35,990 nucleotides of DNA, taken from positions 1-35,990 of the forward strand of contig JAGLZG010000078.1 of assembly GCA_023131705.1 (NCBI GenBank). Direction: 5' to 3'. Shown one piece after another: positions 1 through 8,522 of the stretch; the stretch's first letter is position 1, and the number at the start of each line of letters is the position of its first letter. The translations under genes were made by a program, and so were the position numbers. The notes under the pieces are model-generated. The model saw only the letters and a program-made list of their open reading frames with translations, did not search any database and was not told where the DNA came from. The stretch is from Nanobdellota archaeon. GTDB taxonomy: Archaea > Nanobdellota > Nanobdellia > Woesearchaeales > B3-WOES.

Positions 1-252
1 GGAAGTCCAAAGAGGATCAATGCAATCCTTGACAAGACAAAAAAGGAGCAGAAAAAAACAGGATGGGAATTCATTTCACTGCTGCAAGCTGGATTTGAAT
101 GTGGAGGGAAGGTCTCAGTCACAAGCAGAGAGATTCCCAACAGGACTGAATTCAAGATTGAATCAATCAGGCATACTGGAGATACAAATGGCATGTCATT
201 CAATACGATTCTGGAGACATCTGATCTGGCTGTCCCAACTGGAGCATCATAA
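1..252 (+). CDS. C-terminal end of a baseplate hub-like protein (partial)
   Basis: Frame 1 is open from the first base to TAA at 250-252, giving the last 83 residues of a protein whose start lies outside the window. The codon style matches the neighbouring tail genes. The tail contains 'SIRHTGDTNGMSFNT', which resembles the end of phage late control D / Mu gp44-type hub proteins. That family normally sits directly before the baseplate spike gene, as here. The identification rests mainly on position and this short motif, so the family is an inference; the coding call is firm. Confidence 0.6.
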   Translation, partial: GSPKRINAILDKTKKEQKKTGWEFISLLQAGFECGGKVSVTSREIPNRTEFKIESIRHTGDTNGMSFNTILETSDLAVPTGAS

Positions 253-386
253 TGTCAAGTAAAATCAATTACGAATATCGTAATGGAAGGGAATCCGGAA
301 TCCGCCGGCCAGAAACTCAATTTGGCATTTTTGATATTAAAAACATCAATTATACCCTGTTGCGAAAAATGCAATGTTTTGCTTGA
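252..386 (+). CDS. 44-residue hypothetical protein of foreign composition
   Basis: The ATG at 252 overlaps the stop of the hub-like gene (TAATG), and the frame runs 44 codons to TGA. The peptide begins MSSKINYEYRNGRESG and has no recognisable domain. It uses Arg codons CGT, CGC, CGG and CGA, which are almost never used elsewhere in the window, and it contains TAC and several CpG. Either it is a recent insertion translated by coupling, or the stretch is a non-coding remnant. No independent ribosome binding site is visible. About 28 nt of AT-rich sequence follow before the spike gene. Confidence 0.4.
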   Translation: MSSKINYEYRNGRESGIRRPETQFGIFDIKNINYTLLRKMQCFA

Positions 387-414
387 ATATTTACAATTAA
401 GAAGATGAAAAATA

Positions 415-1167
415 ATGCCTAAATCATTGACAGAAGCAATTGAGAATGTTGTCTGGAATATACTTTCAGACCTTCACACTTGCATCCCTGCTGTTATTGA
501 GAAATATGATCACAAAACTCACAAAGCAGATGTCAAGCCAATGATTACAAAGACATATACAGATGGGACAGAGATGAAGCTTCCAGTCATTTCAAGTGTT
601 CCTGTTGTTTTTCCCAGAAGCAAGGAAGCAAGCTTCACATTCCCAATCAAAAAAGGAGATGGAGTGTTGCTTGTCTTCTCAGAGAGACCTCTGGACACAT
701 GGCTCTCAACAGGAAAAGAGAGTCCTCCCAATGATGGGAGAAAATTTGATTTGACAGATGCCATTGCAATTGTTGGGCTCTTCTCATTTGAAGAGCCAGC
801 TCTGGAGGATAACAATGAGGATGCATTGATCAAATATAAAGATTCTGAGATCAGGATCAAGAAGAGTGGAGACATCATCATCAATTGCAAGAAGGCAACT
901 GTCAATGCATCTGGTGATATAAAGCTGGGAGATGGGACAGTCAAGAAGCTGGTCAATGAGGAGTTTGTCAATCTCTACAACAACCATGTCCATAATTATA
1001 TTGACACAAATGCAGCAGCAGTGATCATTGGAAGCACATCAACTCCAGCCTCATTGACAGGATTGGGAGTTGTTCCTGTTGCAACACTTCCAGCTGTCCC
1101 TCCATCTGGGCTGCTGGGAGATTCAATTGGCAACAGCCATATGACTTCAAAGACAGAGGCTGAATGA
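415..1167 (+). CDS. Baseplate spike protein (Mu gp45 / gp138-like, gpV role)
   Basis: This 250-residue protein is predicted to form the trimeric membrane-piercing spike under the baseplate. Residues about 20-130 look like the OB-fold region of Mu gp45/phi92 gp138-type spikes, including the stretch 'FPIKKGDGVLLVFSER'. Residues about 140-180 form short repetitive strands (EIRIKKSGDIIINC, KATVNASGDIKLGDG) typical of the triple beta-helix. Next comes 'YNNHVHNY'; an HxH near the tip binds iron in P2 gpV and relatives, so H-V-H here may do the same. The C-terminus is Ala/Pro-rich and ends soon after. It lies between the hub-like gene and the gp25-like gene, as in Mu-type baseplate operons. The ribosome binding site is weak (AAGAAG region). 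Confidence 0.85.
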   Translation: MPKSLTEAIENVVWNILSDLHTCIPAVIEKYDHKTHKADVKPMITKTYTDGTEMKLPVISSVPVVFPRSKEASFTFPIKKGDGVLLVFSERPLDTWLSTGKESPPNDGRKFDLTDAIAIVGLFSFEEPALEDNNEDALIKYKDSEIRIKKSGDIIINCKKATVNASGDIKLGDGTVKKLVNEEFVNLYNNHVHNYIDTNAAAVIIGSTSTPASLTGLGVVPVATLPAVPPSGLLGDSIGNSHMTSKTEAE

Positions 1168-1547
1168 TGAAGGATTTGAAATTGACAACAGTGAGCGATC
1201 CAACAACTCAGAATCCAGACCATGATCTGGCGATTGAGAATTATGATCTTGTGCTCATTGATGGGATTGAACAGGTTGCACAAAATTTGAGGATAAGATT
1301 ATGGTTTTTCTTTGGGGAGTGGTTTCTTGACACATCACAGGGAGTCAGATTCTTTGAGGATGTAAATGTGAAAGAGCCTAATTTTCCAAATATAGAATCA
1401 CTGCTCAAGGATATGATCCTGAGCACTCAAGATGTCCAGAGCCTTCTTGAATTTACAATGGAATATGACAGGACACAGAGAAAGTTGACAGTTGAATTCA
1501 CTGTCAATACAACCTTTGGACAGTTACCGATCACAGAGGAGCTTTAA
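1164..1547 (+). CDS. Baseplate wedge / sheath initiator (GPW/gp25, Mu gp46-like)
   Basis: The product is 127 residues, the usual size for the W/gp25 group that joins the baseplate wedge to the first sheath ring. 'IRLWFFFGEWFLDTSQGV' at about residues 46-63 is the family hallmark of an aromatic-rich helix followed by a D-T-x-x-G-V turn. The C-terminal half alternates charged and hydrophobic residues as expected for the beta strands. The ATG at 1164 overlaps the TGA of the spike gene (ATGA), implying translational coupling. A second ATG at 1167 is an alternative start. The order spike, W-like, J is the standard one. Confidence 0.85.
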   Translation: MMKDLKLTTVSDPTTQNPDHDLAIENYDLVLIDGIEQVAQNLRIRLWFFFGEWFLDTSQGVRFFEDVNVKEPNFPNIESLLKDMILSTQDVQSLLEFTMEYDRTQRKLTVEFTVNTTFGQLPITEEL

Positions 1548-1549
1548 AA

Positions 1550-3271
1550 ATGAATTATGGAATCACATCAGATGGATTCTTGAAAAAGAGCCTTGTCATA
1601 TTGAAGGCTGAGAGAGAGGATGCTCTCAGGGCTGTCTTTGGGGAGATCAATGTTGATGCAGCTTCTGTCTTTGGACAAATGATTGGAGTGGAGACAAAGA
1701 CACAGGCTGATATATGGGAGCTGCTTGAGATCATATATCATTCCATGTCTCCATCCAGTGCTGAGGGAGTCCTGCTTGATAATGTCTGTCAATACACTGG
1801 AATCACAAGACTGGCAGCCTCAAAGACTGAAGTTGTTGGAGCTCTTATTGGAGATTCCCTGACATCAGTGCCAGCTGGGACTCTTGTGAGTGTTCAGGAG
1901 ACAAAGGAAATTTTTGAGACAACTGAGCTGAAAGTCATTGACAAAACAGATGTCCTGAAGACAACAATTGAGATTGATGATGTTGCAATTTTATATGCAT
2001 ATACAGTCACTATTGATGGGAGTCCATATGTCTATGTCTGCAATGTCCTGACTGTTGAGGATGTTGCTTCAAATCTGGTTGCTGTCATTGATGCAGGACA
2101 GGATGCTGTTGATGTTGTTGACAATTTGGATGGGACATTCACTCTGACTATTGCCGATAAAAGGACATCCTTCTCAGTTGACATCTCTCCTGCTCATATG
2201 TCATATGTTAATCTGGGGACTCCAGTGGATTTCATTGCTCAGAATACTGGATCAATCATCTGTCCAGCAAATACAATGACAGTGATTGAGACTCCAGTGG
2301 CTGGGCTCTCTTCTGTGGTCAATCTTCTTGATGGAGCAACAGGCAGAGATCAGGAGACTGATGTTGAGCTCAGGATCAGAAGGAAAGAGAGTCTCAAAGT
2401 TGTTGGGGCTGGAAGTGTTGAGGCTATTATGGCAAGGCTGTCTCAGGAAGTTGAGGGAGTCTCAACAGTCAGAGTCATTGAAAATTTTACTTTGATTGAC
2501 AGTCAGAGACTGATCTTTGATGCTGCCTTTGTGACAGGGAATGTGATCAATGGCAAGGTCAATGGAATAGCATGGATTCAAGTGCCATTCAATACAAATC
2601 ATGATCTGACAGCTGTTGATCTGGTTGCTGCAATTGATGCTCTCACAGATGTCTCATGCATCCTTGATCCAAATGATACAGACAACAGGACATTCATTAT
2701 TGACAAGGTTGTTGATGTCAATGTCACTGATGTTGCGGTCACTGGAGGAGCTTCACAGGCAGGGAGTTCTGTTGTGGATTCAACTCCTCCCAAATCATTT
2801 GAGGCTGTCCTTGTTGGAGGAGATGAGGCAGAAATTGCACAGAAGATATGGGAAGTCAAGCCAGCTGGGATTGAGACCTTTGGGACAACATCAGAGACAA
2901 TCACTGACTCACAAGGAATTGATCATGTGATCAAATTCTCCAGACCTGTATATCAATATGCTCATGTCAAGGTCTCTCTCACTCTGAACCCAGAGGAGCA
3001 ATTCCCTGATAATGGAGAGGCAGTGATCCAGCAGAATATCCTTGACATTGGCAATTTGAACAGCATTGGAGATGATATCATCTTGCAGAAATTTTATTCA
3101 GCAATTTTTGATGAGGAGACTGGAGTTGATGGGGTTGCATCAGCTGATATTGAGCTGGCAGTCACTGCAAATCCTCTTGACAGTCCAGCATATTTGACAT
3201 CAAATATACCGATTGCACCGACTGAGATTGCTGTCTTTGACTTAACAAGAATAATAATTCTTATTCTATAA
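1550..3271 (+). CDS. Baseplate J-like protein carrying an inserted Ig-like/sheet domain
   Basis: This 573-residue protein is a baseplate wedge component of the J / Mu gp47 family. The N-terminus ('AEREDALRAVFGEINVDA', 'LLDNVCQYTGITRLAAS') and the central 'GATGRDQETDVELRIRRKES' followed by 'EGVSTVRVIENF' are classic J-family features. Two extra beta-rich segments are present, at about residues 135-215 and 320-412. The second is clearly homologous to part of the decoration protein at 31544-32287. This makes the protein longer than minimal J proteins of about 300-400 residues. The ribosome binding site GAGGAG lies about 10 nt before ATG. The terminal residues are hydrophobic (IIILIL) before TAA. 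Confidence 0.9.
   Translation: MNYGITSDGFLKKSLVILKAEREDALRAVFGEINVDAASVFGQMIGVETKTQADIWELLEIIYHSMSPSSAEGVLLDNVCQYTGITRLAASKTEVVGALIGDSLTSVPAGTLVSVQETKEIFETTELKVIDKTDVLKTTIEIDDVAILYAYTVTIDGSPYVYVCNVLTVEDVASNLVAVIDAGQDAVDVVDNLDGTFTLTIADKRTSFSVDISPAHMSYVNLGTPVDFIAQNTGSIICPANTMTVIETPVAGLSSVVNLLDGATGRDQETDVELRIRRKESLKVVGAGSVEAIMARLSQEVEGVSTVRVIENFTLIDSQRLIFDAAFVTGNVINGKVNGIAWIQVPFNTNHDLTAVDLVAAIDALTDVSCILDPNDTDNRTFIIDKVVDVNVTDVAVTGGASQAGSSVVDSTPPKSFEAVLVGGDEAEIAQKIWEVKPAGIETFGTTSETITDSQGIDHVIKFSRPVYQYAHVKVSLTLNPEEQFPDNGEAVIQQNILDIGNLNSIGDDIILQKFYSAIFDEETGVDGVASADIELAVTANPLDSPAYLTSNIPIAPTEIAVFDLTRIIILIL
2515..2785 (+). repeat. Domain-sized repeat, copy 1 (in baseplate J)
   Basis: This coding segment is similar at both DNA and protein level to 31728-31995. 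Shared protein words are GKVNG, CILDP, VTDVAVTGG and SQAGS; shared DNA includes AATGGCAAGGTCAATGG. It forms a discrete insert in baseplate J. Such inserts in virion proteins are usually surface-exposed beta-sandwich domains; that role is inferred. Confidence 0.85.
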
Positions 3272-3287
3272 ATTAAGGAGTTAAATC

Positions 3288-6200
3288 ATGGGTAAATTAG
3301 TTCAACCAGTTGGATTTGTTGGAGATTTCAAAGAGGATGGAGCAGTCCATTTCAAATGGTCAACAGCAGATCAGAATGGAGCTTCAATCACAAGGTCAAC
3401 TCAGGGGACAGTCAAAGTCTATAAGGATAACAATACAGCTCAGTCAAGCACTTCAGGAATCACCGACACAAAGGATTTCCATGCACTCACTGGAATCCAT
3501 GCTTGCACAATTGATCTCTCTTCAGATGCATTCTATGCTCATGGACATAATTATACTGTTATATGTCAAGATATGGTGGTTGATACAAAGGCAGTCTCAG
3601 ATGTGATTGGTCAATTTAGCATTGAAAACAGGGCAGCAGATATCAGAAAAATAAATGGAGGCAAGACAGATGGGAATAATGCAGTATTGAAATTGAAACA
3701 ATTACATATTATCAATGATGCAAATTCAGCCGCAATCCATTCTGAGGGAGCTGGAGGAGGAGCTGCAAGTCATGGCATCAAGGCAATTGGAGACACAGGA
3801 GCAAATGGAATTGATGCAGAGGGAGCTGTTGCTGGGATTAATGGAAGAGGAGGCTCTGGAGCTGGAGGTCAATTCACATCTGTCTCAGGGAAGGGAGTCT
3901 ATATTCAAGGAGCTTCTGGACAGATAGGACTCCATGTTGCAGGAATCAATCAAGCAGCTGTCAAGCTGGAAGGCTCAGGGACAGGCTCTCCATATGGTCT
4001 CTGGATTCTGTCAGCAGCGAATTCCCCAGCCTGTTATATGCAGGGATATGGAGATGGAGCTGGTCTCTATTGCAAAGGAGGAGTCACAGGAAAAGGAGTC
4101 CAGATTCTGGGAGGCAACACTTCTGGAAGTGGACTTGAGATCACAGCAGTTGATGGACATGGAATCCAGATTGTGGCTCAGGGCAACAAGCAGGGAGTCT
4201 GGATTGAAGGCTCTGGGACTGGCAATGGAATGTATATCAAAGGAGGAGCTTCTGGTGATGGAATTCACACTGAGGGAGGAGCAACCATTGGAGAGGGAAT
4301 CCATGCCAAATCAACAGGAGCAAATGGAATTCTTGCTCAGACAGTCCTTGCAGCTGGAAATGGTATCAAAGCTCAGGGAGGAGGCTCTGGAGCTGGACTG
4401 ATTGCTTCTGGAGGGACAGGAATCACAGGAGAGGGAGTGACTCATGGGATTGAAGCAATTGGGAATCAGGATGGAATCCATGCTGAGACAGTCTCTCCAT
4501 CATCAGGTCATGGGATCAGAGCAATAGGTCTTGGAGGTCATGGAATCTATGCAACTGGAGACACTGACTTTGATGGGATCAGGGCTGTTGGGACAGGGAC
4601 AGGATCAGGATTGAAGCTTGTCAAAGGTGCAACAGGGAAGGGAGTTGATGCTCAGGAGATCGGCTCTGTCTTCAATATTGATGGAGTCTCTGGAGCTGGC
4701 ATCCTTGACATATTGAAATTATTTGCAGACTCTGTTGGAGGAGGCAATTTTGACAAGACAACAGACAGCCTTGAGAAAATATCAGAAGGTCTTGGATCAG
4801 TCACTGGAGATGTCAATGTTGTTGCAATCTCAGGAGATGGAGGAGCTGCTGATGCTCTTGAGGCAATCCTTGACGGGACAGGAGCAAGGATTGACTTGAC
4901 AAAGCTGAAGATCAATGCAAGTGATGCAAATGGAGCTGTTGAGATTCTGAATGCTGCTGGCAAGGGAATCAATATTGTTGCAACAGGAGGAGAGGGAATC
5001 TATTGTCAAGGAACAACAGGAGTATATACCAAAGCATCCTCCAGCACTGGAAAAGGAATGATGATTGAGAGCGGGGCAAATGGAATTGCTCTGTATCTCA
5101 AGGGGACAAATGTTTCTGGATTAGAAATCTATGGAGGCGGATTTGGAGGAGCTGCTGTCCATATAAAGGCAAGGGGAGGCAGTAGAGGAGATGGAATCAG
5201 AGTTGATGGAGATGAACATGGAGTCTCATTCTATTCAGGAGGAGGCGGCACATATGAGAGACATGGATTTTATTGTGTCGGAAATGGGAAGGCAGGAAGC
5301 TCTGGAATAAAAGCAAATGGGACATCAAATGGATCAAGAGGAATGACACTTTTTGGAGCTGGATTTGGAGCATATGGACTGGTCATTCAGAATGGATCAT
5401 CAGCTGGAGTTGCAACATTAAAAATCAACAATACAGGTTCTGCTGCTGCTCCAGCGGTTCAGATCACAGGATATGGCTCTGGAGCTGGAGTGGAGATTGT
5501 TGGAGGCGACAATGGTCATGGCATTCACTCAAAGGGAGGATCATCAATTGGACATGGAATTCTGGCTGAGGGAGTTGCTGGAAATTATGATGGATTCAAG
5601 GCTCTGGGACATGGAGATGGAGCTGGGATCAGGGCTGAGGGAGGAGACAACAACAGCAATGGAATTGAAGCTGTTGGGATCGGCTCAGGTTCAGGACTAA
5701 AGGCTCTGGCTGGAGTGACAGGTCATGGCATCCTTGCTCTTGGAGGAGCAACATCTGGAGATGGGATCAAGACTCTTGGACAGACTTCTGGATCAGGGAT
5801 CAACTCAATTGGAGCTGGAGGACTGGCTGGAATGAAGATCAGTGCTGCTGGGACTGCTGTTGGACTTGACCTCTCTGGAGGAGGCACTCAGGGAGCTGGA
5901 ATCCATATTCAGGGAGGAGGAGGCAACAGTCAAGCAATGCTCATTGAGGGAGCTGGGAATGCTGCTGGAGTTGATATTCTTGGAGGAACAACAGGGATTG
6001 GAGTGAGCATTAAATCTCAGGGAGGAGCTGTTGGAATGTTGATTCAGGGACAGGGGACTGATGCTGTTGGAATCAGGACTCTTGGCAATGGAGCTGGAGC
6101 TGGATTCAAAGTTGAGGCTGGGACAGGGAAGGCAATTGACGCAGGAGAGATTGACACTATCCTCAGCAGAATTGGAGTGCCAGCAAATATTGACACAGGA

Positions 6201-6755
6201 GGAGCCTCTCTTGCAGATAACATCAAGAAGATGTGTGATGATTCAGCAGGGACTGTCTTTGATGCAACATCTGACAGCCTTGCAAAGCTGAGGCTTGCAA
6301 TTGATGCAGCTGGCATCACTCCTCAAGCTGTCAGGGATGCAATGAAGCTTGCTCCATCAGGAGGAGCTCCTGCTTCTGGATCAGTTGATGATCATCTGGA
6401 TGATATCCTTGAAGACACAGGGACAACCATTCCAGCAAGCCTCACTGATCTGAACAATGATCTTGCAGTGGTTGATGGAGTTGTTGATGATACAAATGAC
6501 AGAGTGAAGCTCATCGAGCCTCAATCTCAGGCAATATATGACAAGCTCCCAGCTGGAGACATTTCAGACTTTACAGAGGAGACATTGCTTGATGGAATAC
6601 AGACTGGAGTGATCCTTCAGCTTGTTCTTGCAATGGTTGATGGAAGGTTCAGAGTTGACTATCCATCAGCAGGGAAGTTGACATTTTTCAAGAGAGACAA
6701 TGTGACTGCTCTGACAGTGGTTGATGTGACAGCTGCTGGCAGGACAAGAGATTGA
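3288..6755 (+). CDS. Long glycine-rich beta-solenoid tail fibre
   Basis: The product is 1155 residues. Residues 1-115 form a beta-sandwich-like head, probably the virion attachment part, containing 'VKVYKDNNTAQS', 'LTGIHACTIDLSSDAFYA' and 'FSIENRAAD'. Residues about 140-460 and 550-950 consist of degenerate G-x-G-[IVL]-x-[AI]-x-G-G units about 13-18 residues apart, as expected for a parallel or single-strand beta-helix shaft. Each repeat block ends with an alpha-helical linker: K-G-V-D-A-Q-E-I and K-A-I-D-A-G-E-I, each followed later by DSL-K/E-L-type helices. This suggests an ancient duplication of block plus linker. The C-terminus (FRVDYPSAGKLTFFKRDN) is a small sheet. AAGGAG lies 9 nt before ATG. 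It sits unusually between J and the DUF2612 gene. Confidence 0.85.
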   Translation: MGKLVQPVGFVGDFKEDGAVHFKWSTADQNGASITRSTQGTVKVYKDNNTAQSSTSGITDTKDFHALTGIHACTIDLSSDAFYAHGHNYTVICQDMVVDTKAVSDVIGQFSIENRAADIRKINGGKTDGNNAVLKLKQLHIINDANSAAIHSEGAGGGAASHGIKAIGDTGANGIDAEGAVAGINGRGGSGAGGQFTSVSGKGVYIQGASGQIGLHVAGINQAAVKLEGSGTGSPYGLWILSAANSPACYMQGYGDGAGLYCKGGVTGKGVQILGGNTSGSGLEITAVDGHGIQIVAQGNKQGVWIEGSGTGNGMYIKGGASGDGIHTEGGATIGEGIHAKSTGANGILAQTVLAAGNGIKAQGGGSGAGLIASGGTGITGEGVTHGIEAIGNQDGIHAETVSPSSGHGIRAIGLGGHGIYATGDTDFDGIRAVGTGTGSGLKLVKGATGKGVDAQEIGSVFNIDGVSGAGILDILKLFADSVGGGNFDKTTDSLEKISEGLGSVTGDVNVVAISGDGGAADALEAILDGTGARIDLTKLKINASDANGAVEILNAAGKGINIVATGGEGIYCQGTTGVYTKASSSTGKGMMIESGANGIALYLKGTNVSGLEIYGGGFGGAAVHIKARGGSRGDGIRVDGDEHGVSFYSGGGGTYERHGFYCVGNGKAGSSGIKANGTSNGSRGMTLFGAGFGAYGLVIQNGSSAGVATLKINNTGSAAAPAVQITGYGSGAGVEIVGGDNGHGIHSKGGSSIGHGILAEGVAGNYDGFKALGHGDGAGIRAEGGDNNSNGIEAVGIGSGSGLKALAGVTGHGILALGGATSGDGIKTLGQTSGSGINSIGAGGLAGMKISAAGTAVGLDLSGGGTQGAGIHIQGGGGNSQAMLIEGAGNAAGVDILGGTTGIGVSIKSQGGAVGMLIQGQGTDAVGIRTLGNGAGAGFKVEAGTGKAIDAGEIDTILSRIGVPANIDTGGASLADNIKKMCDDSAGTVFDATSDSLAKLRLAIDAAGITPQAVRDAMKLAPSGGAPASGSVDDHLDDILEDTGTTIPASLTDLNNDLAVVDGVVDDTNDRVKLIEPQSQAIYDKLPAGDISDFTEETLLDGIQTGVILQLVLAMVDGRFRVDYPSAGKLTFFKRDNVTALTVVDVTAAGRTRD
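3718..6135 (+). repeat. Degenerate tandem repeats inside the fibre gene
   Basis: Short units built on GGA/GGG/GGC-rich DNA (recurring 'GGAGGAGC', 'GCTCTGGAGCTGG', 'CATGGAATC') encode the solenoid shaft. They occur in two blocks, about 3718-4670 and about 4960-6135, separated by a non-repetitive helix-coding linker. Units vary in length and sequence, so this is a protein repeat, not a microsatellite or CRISPR array. Confidence 0.8.
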
Positions 6756-6777
6756 TCTTTTAACATAAGGGAATAGT

Positions 6778-7509
6778 ATGACAATTGAGATCGGTGATCC
6801 TTTTAATATCTCCAAATTTGGGATCAAGATTCCATTCAGGGCTGGACTGATCGCAACTTTTGGATATATAGATTGGGAGGCTGTTGATCCCATTTATATC
6901 CCTGATTATATGGACAGAGTGAGAGGTCTCCTGATTGAGCAGCTGGAGAAAAAGAAGAGAGTCAATGACTACCTCCAGACCAATATTGACATCTGGCAAG
7001 AGATCGAAAAGGTTGCTCATGATGTTTATATCCTGAGAGGAATTTCTAATGCTGGAGGATACACTCTTGACATCATTGGAGAGATTGTTGGACTGGAGAG
7101 GAAGGGGCTGGATGATGATGAATATAGAGCTGCAATATACTTCCAGATATTCATCAATCTCTCAAATGGAGAGCCAGAGACACTGATTGCAGCTCTCCAA
7201 TTCTCAACCAATGCAGAGCTCATCAGATATCTTGAGATATATCCAGCTGAGGTCTTCATTCATACAGATGGAGACATTATTCCAGTTGACACAGCAGCAT
7301 CCATGCAATTAATTGCTCCAGCAGCTGTCAAGGTTCATGTTGCATATACTGGAGACCATGAGGAGAGACCTTTTTGCACTGGAGATGATGATGGATTCCC
7401 TCATCCAGCTGAGGGTGGTCATTGGGAAGAGCTGGGATATTTTGGAGCTGATCCAGATTATAAAAAGGGACAGCTTGTTGAATTGATCACAAACAGATTG
7501 CCAGTATAA
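6778..7509 (+). CDS. Tail protein of the DUF2612 family (tail protein I role)
   Basis: This 243-residue protein has the core of DUF2612 phage proteins: 'GGYTLDIIGEIVGLERKGL' followed by 'DDDEYRAAIYFQIFIN' at about residues 92-131. That region corresponds to tail protein I / Mu gp48-like baseplate components that link wedge to fibre. An upstream amphipathic segment (EQLEKKKRVNDYLQTNIDIWQ) fits the helical N-terminal part of the family. The C-terminal ~50 residues are acidic and aromatic (ERPFCTGDDDGFPHP) and may be a virus-specific extension. The spacer before ATG holds TTTTAACATAAGGGA, a weak version of the leader seen before other genes. The gene normally follows J directly; here the long fibre intervenes. 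Confidence 0.8.
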   Translation: MTIEIGDPFNISKFGIKIPFRAGLIATFGYIDWEAVDPIYIPDYMDRVRGLLIEQLEKKKRVNDYLQTNIDIWQEIEKVAHDVYILRGISNAGGYTLDIIGEIVGLERKGLDDDEYRAAIYFQIFINLSNGEPETLIAALQFSTNAELIRYLEIYPAEVFIHTDGDIIPVDTAASMQLIAPAAVKVHVAYTGDHEERPFCTGDDDGFPHPAEGGHWEELGYFGADPDYKKGQLVELITNRLPV

Positions 7510-7528
7510 AAATAAAGGAGATTTACAT

Positions 7529-8188
7529 ATGACAAAGCCAGCCGAATTTCCAGATTGGGCTCTGAATAATGTCACAAGTCCAGTGTCAGGACAGCCAAAT
7601 GTCTCAGAGCCTTCAACAGCTGCAAAGAATCTTGGATTTGATTTCAAGCAATTTCCTCCCAGACAGTGGATCAACTGGCTGTTCAGATATATTGGTCAAT
7701 GGATTCACTGGCTTGATGATAATTTTGAAGAATTAATCGAGGGCGATATTTTATGCACATATCATGATGATGATGATGGGTCTCCTTATAATCAACCAGA
7801 ATTTAATTGTCATTGGATAAAGGATGTTAAAAAGAATTTATTATTTTTTAGAATACAAGATCATACTGTAACAAAATTAATTACTACAACTACTACATTG
7901 CGTATACGACCAAAAACAGGTAATTTTCCAAGTGAAATTATCCCAACTGATACCAATCAATTTTATGTTCCAGTGTTATTTCATTATGTAAAATTCGGGG
8001 TTGCTGGAAATAAAACTGTCTCAGGTGCTCTCATGTTTGAAAATAATTTTGCAGTAACAGACCCAATATATGTTTGTACATGGGATAACCCCTTAGTCTT
8101 GGTAAATTTCCATCTTACACCTTTTGGTTTTGATACAAATGGGAATGTTATTTTTAGAAATCAACAACTAATGTGGAGTTTATTATAA
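7529..8188 (+). CDS. Short tail fibre / receptor-binding protein with chimeric C-terminus
   Basis: The product is 219 residues. The first ~65 residues ('PAEFPDWALNN', 'FPPRQWINWLFRYIGQWIHW') match the common phage fibre N-terminus, W-A...p.r..nWl...i..wi..L, thought to bind the virion. From about base 7725 the DNA becomes AT-rich and loses the window's codon rules: TTA, GTA, CGT and CGA appear and CpG is present. The C-terminal ~150 residues are beta-rich with no family I recognise. This fits an exchanged receptor-binding domain. The ribosome binding site AAAGGAG lies 8 nt before ATG. The gene is the last of the tail block before the lysis cassette. Confidence 0.7.
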   Translation: MTKPAEFPDWALNNVTSPVSGQPNVSEPSTAAKNLGFDFKQFPPRQWINWLFRYIGQWIHWLDDNFEELIEGDILCTYHDDDDGSPYNQPEFNCHWIKDVKKNLLFFRIQDHTVTKLITTTTTLRIRPKTGNFPSEIIPTDTNQFYVPVLFHYVKFGVAGNKTVSGALMFENNFAVTDPIYVCTWDNPLVLVNFHLTPFGFDTNGNVIFRNQQLMWSLL

Positions 8189-8245
8189 AAATACGAGATT
8201 AAAAATAGCTGTGTGATTATTTCTTATCTATGGATAGTATAAAAA

Positions 8246-8518
8246 ATGACAGATGATTTTGCAAAGAGAAAAGAATTGAATGGACTTGGAATGAGAGTCC
8301 ATGAGGTTGAGTTGACATCTGCAAGGCATGATGAGAGAATCAGCACATTGCAACTTAATACAGCAAAACATCAGAATGCTCTCTGGCAAGCAATAGATGC
8401 TCTCAAGGAATCCTCAACATCCATGATCATCAAGATATCAGTCATAATGGGAGGCATTGCAACAGCTGGATTTATTCTGACTCTCCTGATCCAGCTCTAT
8501 TTTGCATCAAAGGGATAG
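8246..8518 (+). CDS. XhlA-like small membrane protein (holin-associated)
   Basis: This 90-residue protein has a soluble, helical N-terminal part ('VHEVELTSARHDERISTLQ', likely a coiled coil) and one C-terminal transmembrane segment (about residues 58-86, 'ISVIMGGIATAGFILTLLI'). That layout is typical of XhlA/haemolysin-type phage lysis proteins, which work with or replace a holin in the inner membrane. It is immediately followed by a peptidase and a phospholipase gene, which supports a lysis role. The ribosome binding site is poor. The 57 nt before it are AT-rich and contain the small palindrome CTATGGATAG. Confidence 0.65.
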   Translation: MTDDFAKRKELNGLGMRVHEVELTSARHDERISTLQLNTAKHQNALWQAIDALKESSTSMIIKISVIMGGIATAGFILTLLIQLYFASKG

Positions 8519-8522
8519 TCAC

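Noticed and set aside
3718..6135. CRISPR-like or satellite repeat
   Set aside because: Unit length and sequence vary and the frame is coding throughout; there are no conserved direct repeats separated by unique spacers.
3310..6291. Alternative + frames inside the fibre gene
   Set aside because: They arise from the repetitive glycine-coding DNA and give low-complexity Leu/Glu/Gln- or Trp/Ser-rich sequences without start signals.
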